Origin: Bdellovibrio sp. 28-41-41
Lineage (GTDB): Bacteria; Bdellovibrionota; Bdellovibrionia; Bdellovibrionales; Bdellovibrionaceae
Assembly: GCA_002256935.1 (NCBI GenBank)
Contig: NCGL01000014.1
Span: 1 to 56,105 of the forward strand
Length of the DNA stretch: 56,105 nucleotides
Direction: 5' to 3'
Shown one piece after another: positions 52,898 through 56,105 of this stretch (position 1 is the stretch's first letter; each line of letters opens with the position of its first letter). A model generated the notes under the pieces. That model saw only the letters and a list, made by a program, of their open reading frames with translations, ran no database searches and had not been told where the DNA came from. The position numbers and the translations under genes are program-made.

Positions 52898-55168
52898 TTA
52901 ATGAACTAAAGCCTTACGAATCAAATTCAACGCACTACCTGCTACAAACCATTTTAACTGTTCCGTGTTGTATGTGTGTTTCAACGAAATATTTTCACGA
53001 GTGCCATCAGCGTGTTTCACGATCATAGTCACTGGTTTACCTGGAGCTAATGCATTTAGATCAATTAAGTCCACCGCATCTGTGTCACGGATTTTTTCGT
53101 AATCAGTTGGGTTAGCAAATGTTAATGCCAACACACCTTGTTTTTTCAAATTTGTTTCATGGATACGCGCAAATGATTTCACAACAACCGCTGTGCAACC
53201 AAGGAATCTTGGCGACATCGCTGCATGCTCACGAGACGAACCTTCACCGTAGTTCTCATCACCGATGATAACCCAGCCACGGCCTTGAGCTTGATAATTT
53301 CTTGCGATTTTTGCGAACTCTACTCCAGTTTCATGAGTTAACTGATTTTTACCTTTACCGATTTCACTCGTGAAAGCGTTATCAGCACCGAGCAACATGT
53401 TGTTAGAGATATTGTCCAAGTGACCACGGTATTTCAACCACGGACCACCCGGAGAAATGTGATCTGTTGTGCATTTGCCTTTAGCCTTACCGAGGATCAA
53501 TTGATCAGTGAAGTCTTTGCCATTCCAAACAGTGAACGGTTGCAACAATTGCAAACGATCAGATGTAGGCGCTACTTTCACTTCAGCTGTGCGGCCAGCA
53601 GGTTTTTGGTAACCTTCCGTATCAGCTACGAAACCACGAGCTGGTAATTCAGGAGCGGTTGGAGCTTTCAATTTTGCCTTACCTTTTGGACCTTCTAATT
53701 CGTCAGTCAAAGGATTGAAATCGATACGACCAGCTAAACCTAATGCCATAACGACTTCAGGAGATGCGATGAACGCAAGAGTTTCTGCATTTGAGTCATT
53801 ACGACCACGGAAATTTCTATTGAAAGAAGTCACTATTGTATTTTTATCGCCCGTCTTAATATCGTCGCGTTTCCACTGACCGATACACGGTCCACATGCA
53901 TTCGCAAGAACCGTTGCGCCCACTTCATTGAACACTTTCATCTGACCATCTCGTTCGATAGTGTTTTGAATTTGAGTTGAACCCGGAGAAACCAAGAACG
54001 GTTGATTCATTTTCAAACCAAGCGCCATTGCTTGTTCCGCGATGAAAGCCGAACGACCGATATCTTCGTAAGATGAATTCGTGCATGAACCAATCAATGC
54101 TGAAGATAATTTCAATGGCCAACCTTTTTCTTTCGCTTCTTTGGCTAACGCAGAAATAGGACGAGCGATATCTGGAGAGTGAGGTCCTACCAAATGTGGC
54201 TCTAATGTCGATAAATCGATTTCGTAAACTTCATCGAAGAAGTTTTTAGGATTAACTAGAACTTCAGGATCTGCATTTAGCAATGCTTTGTTGGCATCCG
54301 CAACGCCCGCAAGTTCCGTGCGATTAGTCGCTTTCAAGTAGGTCGCCATACGATCATCATATGGGAACACAGAACATGTCGCCCCTAGCTCAGCACCCAT
54401 ATTTGTGATGGTCGCTTTACCAGTACAAGAAATCGATTGAGCGCCTTCACCAAAGTACTCGACGATTTTATCTGTTCCACCTTTAACGGTTAACATTCCG
54501 CACAGTTTTAAAATTACGTCTTTAGCTGATGTCCAGCCATTCATTTTACCTTTTAAGTGGACACCGATTAATTTAGGATTTTTAACTTCCCAAGTTAATC
54601 CTGCCATTACGTCAGAGGCATCAGAACCACCCACACCCACAGCACACATACCCAAACCACCGGCATTCGGAGTGTGAGAATCTGTACCGATCATCAAACC
54701 ACCTGGGAACGCATAGTTTTCCAAGATAACTTGATGGATGATTCCAGCGCCTGGTCGCCAGAAACCAATGTTGTAGCGAGATGAAGCCGACGCTAGAAAG
54801 TTAACAACTTCTTCATTTGTTTTATTTGATGCTGCTAAATCTTTTTCTTTGCCAACATGAGCTAAGATTAAGTGATCACAGTGAACAGTCGTTGGCACAG
54901 CGGCTTCATCTTTACCGGCTAACATGAATTGAAGTAATGCCATTTGCGCTGTCGCATCTTGCATCGCTACGCGGTCTGGACGAAGCAATAGGAAGCTCGA
55001 TCCTCGTACTAACTCTTGATTTTGTGGATCATCCAAGTGACCGAAAAGAATTTTCTCACCCAGAGTTAACGGACGATTTAATCGTTTGCGAATAACTTCT
55101 AATCTTTTTTGAGTTGTTTGGTAGACGTTTTTTACCATGTCTGGCGTAGTTTCAATCTTGGATAACAT
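52898..55168 (-). CDS. acn: Aconitate hydratase, mitochondrial type
   Basis: A 756-residue [4Fe-4S] enzyme interconverting citrate and isocitrate. Cluster cysteines are Cys362 ([11 protein letters not shown]), Cys425 and Cys428 ([11 protein letters not shown]). HCDHL at 96-100, [13 protein letters not shown], the [13 protein letters not shown] block and the C-terminal [20 protein letters not shown] are present. The length and internal motifs fit the mitochondrial-type aconitase, not AcnA/IRP or AcnB. AAAGGACCAGG precedes the ATG. With sucAB-lpd it gives two TCA-cycle segments in the window. Confidence 0.95.
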   Translation of the reverse strand: MLSKIETTPDMVKNVYQTTQKRLEVIRKRLNRPLTLGEKILFGHLDDPQNQELVRGSSFLLLRPDRVAMQDATAQMALLQFMLAGKDEAAVPTTVHCDHLILAHVGKEKDLAASNKTNEEVVNFLASASSRYNIGFWRPGAGIIHQVILENYAFPGGLMIGTDSHTPNAGGLGMCAVGVGGSDASDVMAGLTWEVKNPKLIGVHLKGKMNGWTSAKDVILKLCGMLTVKGGTDKIVEYFGEGAQSISCTGKATITNMGAELGATCSVFPYDDRMATYLKATNRTELAGVADANKALLNADPEVLVNPKNFFDEVYEIDLSTLEPHLVGPHSPDIARPISALAKEAKEKGWPLKLSSALIGSCTNSSYEDIGRSAFIAEQAMALGLKMNQPFLVSPGSTQIQNTIERDGQMKVFNEVGATVLANACGPCIGQWKRDDIKTGDKNTIVTSFNRNFRGRNDSNAETLAFIASPEVVMALGLAGRIDFNPLTDELEGPKGKAKLKAPTAPELPARGFVADTEGYQKPAGRTAEVKVAPTSDRLQLLQPFTVWNGKDFTDQLILGKAKGKCTTDHISPGGPWLKYRGHLDNISNNMLLGADNAFTSEIGKGKNQLTHETGVEFAKIARNYQAQGRGWVIIGDENYGEGSSREHAAMSPRFLGCTAVVVKSFARIHETNLKKQGVLALTFANPTDYEKIRDTDAVDLIDLNALAPGKPVTMIVKHADGTRENISLKHTYNTEQLKWFVAGSALNLIRKALVH

Positions 55169-55307
55169 ATCCTGGTCCTTTCTTGTGTGAAATCAACAGC
55201 TCACTGTAGCTGAAAACTAAACGACTACCAAGCAAAAGCACAGGTTGACCCTGTTTGACAAAAATAGAGTACCTTCAAAATCCGAAATGAACTAGGCTTT
55301 AGGAACC

Positions 55308-55913
55308 ATGAATAGATTCAAATTTGCCGTTTCGCTTCTTGTCGCCGCAATAACCTGCGCCTGTTGCCAATCTCTGAGTAAAAGCTCAGAAAAGGTCGAG
55401 GTTCCACTTATCAGCGATCCTTGGTTTTCCACGGGTCGGACTGGGAACTGGGACCAGCTTGAAAAGTTACAAAAAGAACTCAAAAGGGCGTGGGACTTTA
55501 AATCTTCAAATGGGATGACGGTCTTTATGCTTGCGGCCCGAAATGGCCATATCGAAATGATTCAAAAACTAATTTCAAAAAAAATTGATATCAATCTTCG
55601 CGATGACGGTAAATTTAACGCCCTCTCATACTCTATCCATGGACCAGTTTCGCAAGAACTCAGACAGAAAACATGCACTCTGTTAGTACAAAATGGGGCT
55701 GATGCTTTTGCCGAGGACCAAATGCAACTCACCCCCATACAAATGATGATCGAATATGGCTTCATCACCTGTTTAAAGCAGGTAAATTTAAATAAACAAA
55801 AGCCATGTGACAAAGTCAAACTTCTGACCCAGATCAAATCTTTAGTCGCCTACGCCGAAAAAGAAAATGAAAATGAAATCGCAACTTACCTCAAATCCCA
55901 AGGCTGCGAATAA
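55308..55913 (+). CDS. Ankyrin-repeat lipoprotein
   Basis: A 201-residue protein with a lipoprotein-type leader ending ITCACC, so lipidation at Cys18 or Cys20 is likely. Three ankyrin-like units follow: NGMTVFMLAARNGHIEMIQ, KFNALSYSIHGPV...CTLLVQNGADA, and QLTPIQMMIEYGFI. These are protein-binding repeats, and no enzyme motif is present. TTTAGGAACC precedes the ATG. It is followed by a strong terminator. Confidence 0.85.
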   Translation: MNRFKFAVSLLVAAITCACCQSLSKSSEKVEVPLISDPWFSTGRTGNWDQLEKLQKELKRAWDFKSSNGMTVFMLAARNGHIEMIQKLISKKIDINLRDDGKFNALSYSIHGPVSQELRQKTCTLLVQNGADAFAEDQMQLTPIQMMIEYGFITCLKQVNLNKQKPCDKVKLLTQIKSLVAYAEKENENEIATYLKSQGCE

Positions 55914-55925
55914 GGCACTCCAAAA

Positions 55926-55953
55926 AAAAAAGGAACCTTTCGGTTCCTTTTTT
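55926..55953. terminator. Bidirectional terminator after the ankyrin gene
   Basis: AAAAAAGGAACC and GGTTCCTTTTTT form a 12-bp stem with loop TTTC. It serves both the ankyrin gene (+) and the cut gene at the window edge (-). Confidence 0.92.
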
Positions 55954-55979
55954 CCTTTCGCTGTTTCTGTTTTTCAGAT

Positions 55980-56105
55980 TTAAACGTAAGATTTGTTTTT
56001 GATTTTTTCTAGGATGATTTTCTCTGTTTTGATTGGATCTTTTGGATCTACAGAAAAATAACTTTGTTGTTCACAACGAATTTTCTCTTTTAACAACCAT
56101 TTCAA
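55980..56105 (-). CDS. C-terminal end of a gene cut by the window edge
   Basis: The last 41 codons of a minus-strand frame that is open to the window end. It reads LKWLLKEKIRCEQQSYFSVD followed by PKDPIKTEKIILEKIKNK and ends with TAA at 55980-55982. It is charged and helical with no domain I recognise. The terminator at 55926-55953 sits at the right distance downstream to end it. Confidence 0.6.
   Translation of the reverse strand: MKWLLKEKIRCEQQSYFSVDPKDPIKTEKIILEKIKNKSYV

Noticed and set aside
1..56105. CRISPR arrays, prophage modules or insertion sequences
   Set aside because: No regular repeat-spacer series, transposase or phage structural gene was seen. The only mobile trace is the recombinase remnant at the left edge.

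Overview
The window looks like a chromosomal segment of a Gram-negative bacterium of moderate G+C content (roughly 40%). It is most likely a member of the Bdellovibrionota (Bdellovibrio or Pseudobdellovibrio type). This is inferred from gene content: many secreted lipoproteins and coiled-coil proteins, DUF4360 and DUF481 secreted proteins, PilZ proteins, several peptidoglycan-acting enzymes, a mitochondrial-type aconitase and a proteobacterial-style SucA/SucB/Lpd cluster. No plasmid or phage core module is visible. The only mobile-element trace is a recombinase fragment at the left edge.

Layout. 1-0.9 kb: C-terminal remnant of a large serine recombinase running into the 3' end of a tRNA with anticodon CAT. 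1-4.7 kb: two overlapping lipoprotein genes facing a two-gene operon (membrane coiled-coil protein and periplasmic HEAT protein). 4.7-8.2 kb: pyrC (dihydroorotase), an IspZ/YciB septation protein, then a haem-oxygenase-like di-iron enzyme paired with a GNAT-like protein. 8.2-10.3 kb: a multi-TM histidine kinase and a single-domain response regulator, divergent. 10.4-15.2 kb: DUF4360 protein, uppP-mscS, a long periplasmic coiled coil and a DUF481 barrel. 15.2-16.0 kb: a 788-bp gap with tandem palindromic repeats and long C tracts. 16.0-23.3 kb: housekeeping run (amidase_3, rph, rdgB, prs, rplY, pth, ychF, amidase-signature enzyme).

23.3-29.8 kb (minus strand): a lytic transglycosylase with a long helical-repeat region, then two Dpp-type permeases, then a zinc/manganese ABC system whose permease and binding protein are fused. 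30-32.9 kb: glpK with two PilZ genes in one operon, and plsC starting only 7 bp away on the other strand. 33.6-37.9 kb: pilin-like protein, hutI, secreted unknown, HAMP-only protein, gpmA. 38.2-43.7 kb: sucA-sucB-lpd, followed by a terminator and a large nested palindrome. 44.2-50.6 kb (minus strand): an envelope cluster (LtaS-like phosphotransferase, DOMON protein, NamZ/DUF1343, Cys-rich SLT-like protein, two small proteins). 50.6-52.8 kb: bolA, grxD, a DUF2892 protein and a frameshifted FAD-linked oxidase. 52.9-55.2 kb: aconitase. The window ends with an ankyrin lipoprotein and a gene cut by the edge.

Themes: TCA cycle enzymes (2-oxoglutarate dehydrogenase complex, aconitase); cell-wall turnover (amidase, transglycosylases, NamZ, UppP) that would fit growth inside or on prey; and signalling (histidine kinase, receiver, PilZ, HAMP, STAS-like). 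All functional assignments come from reading motifs. No database search was run.
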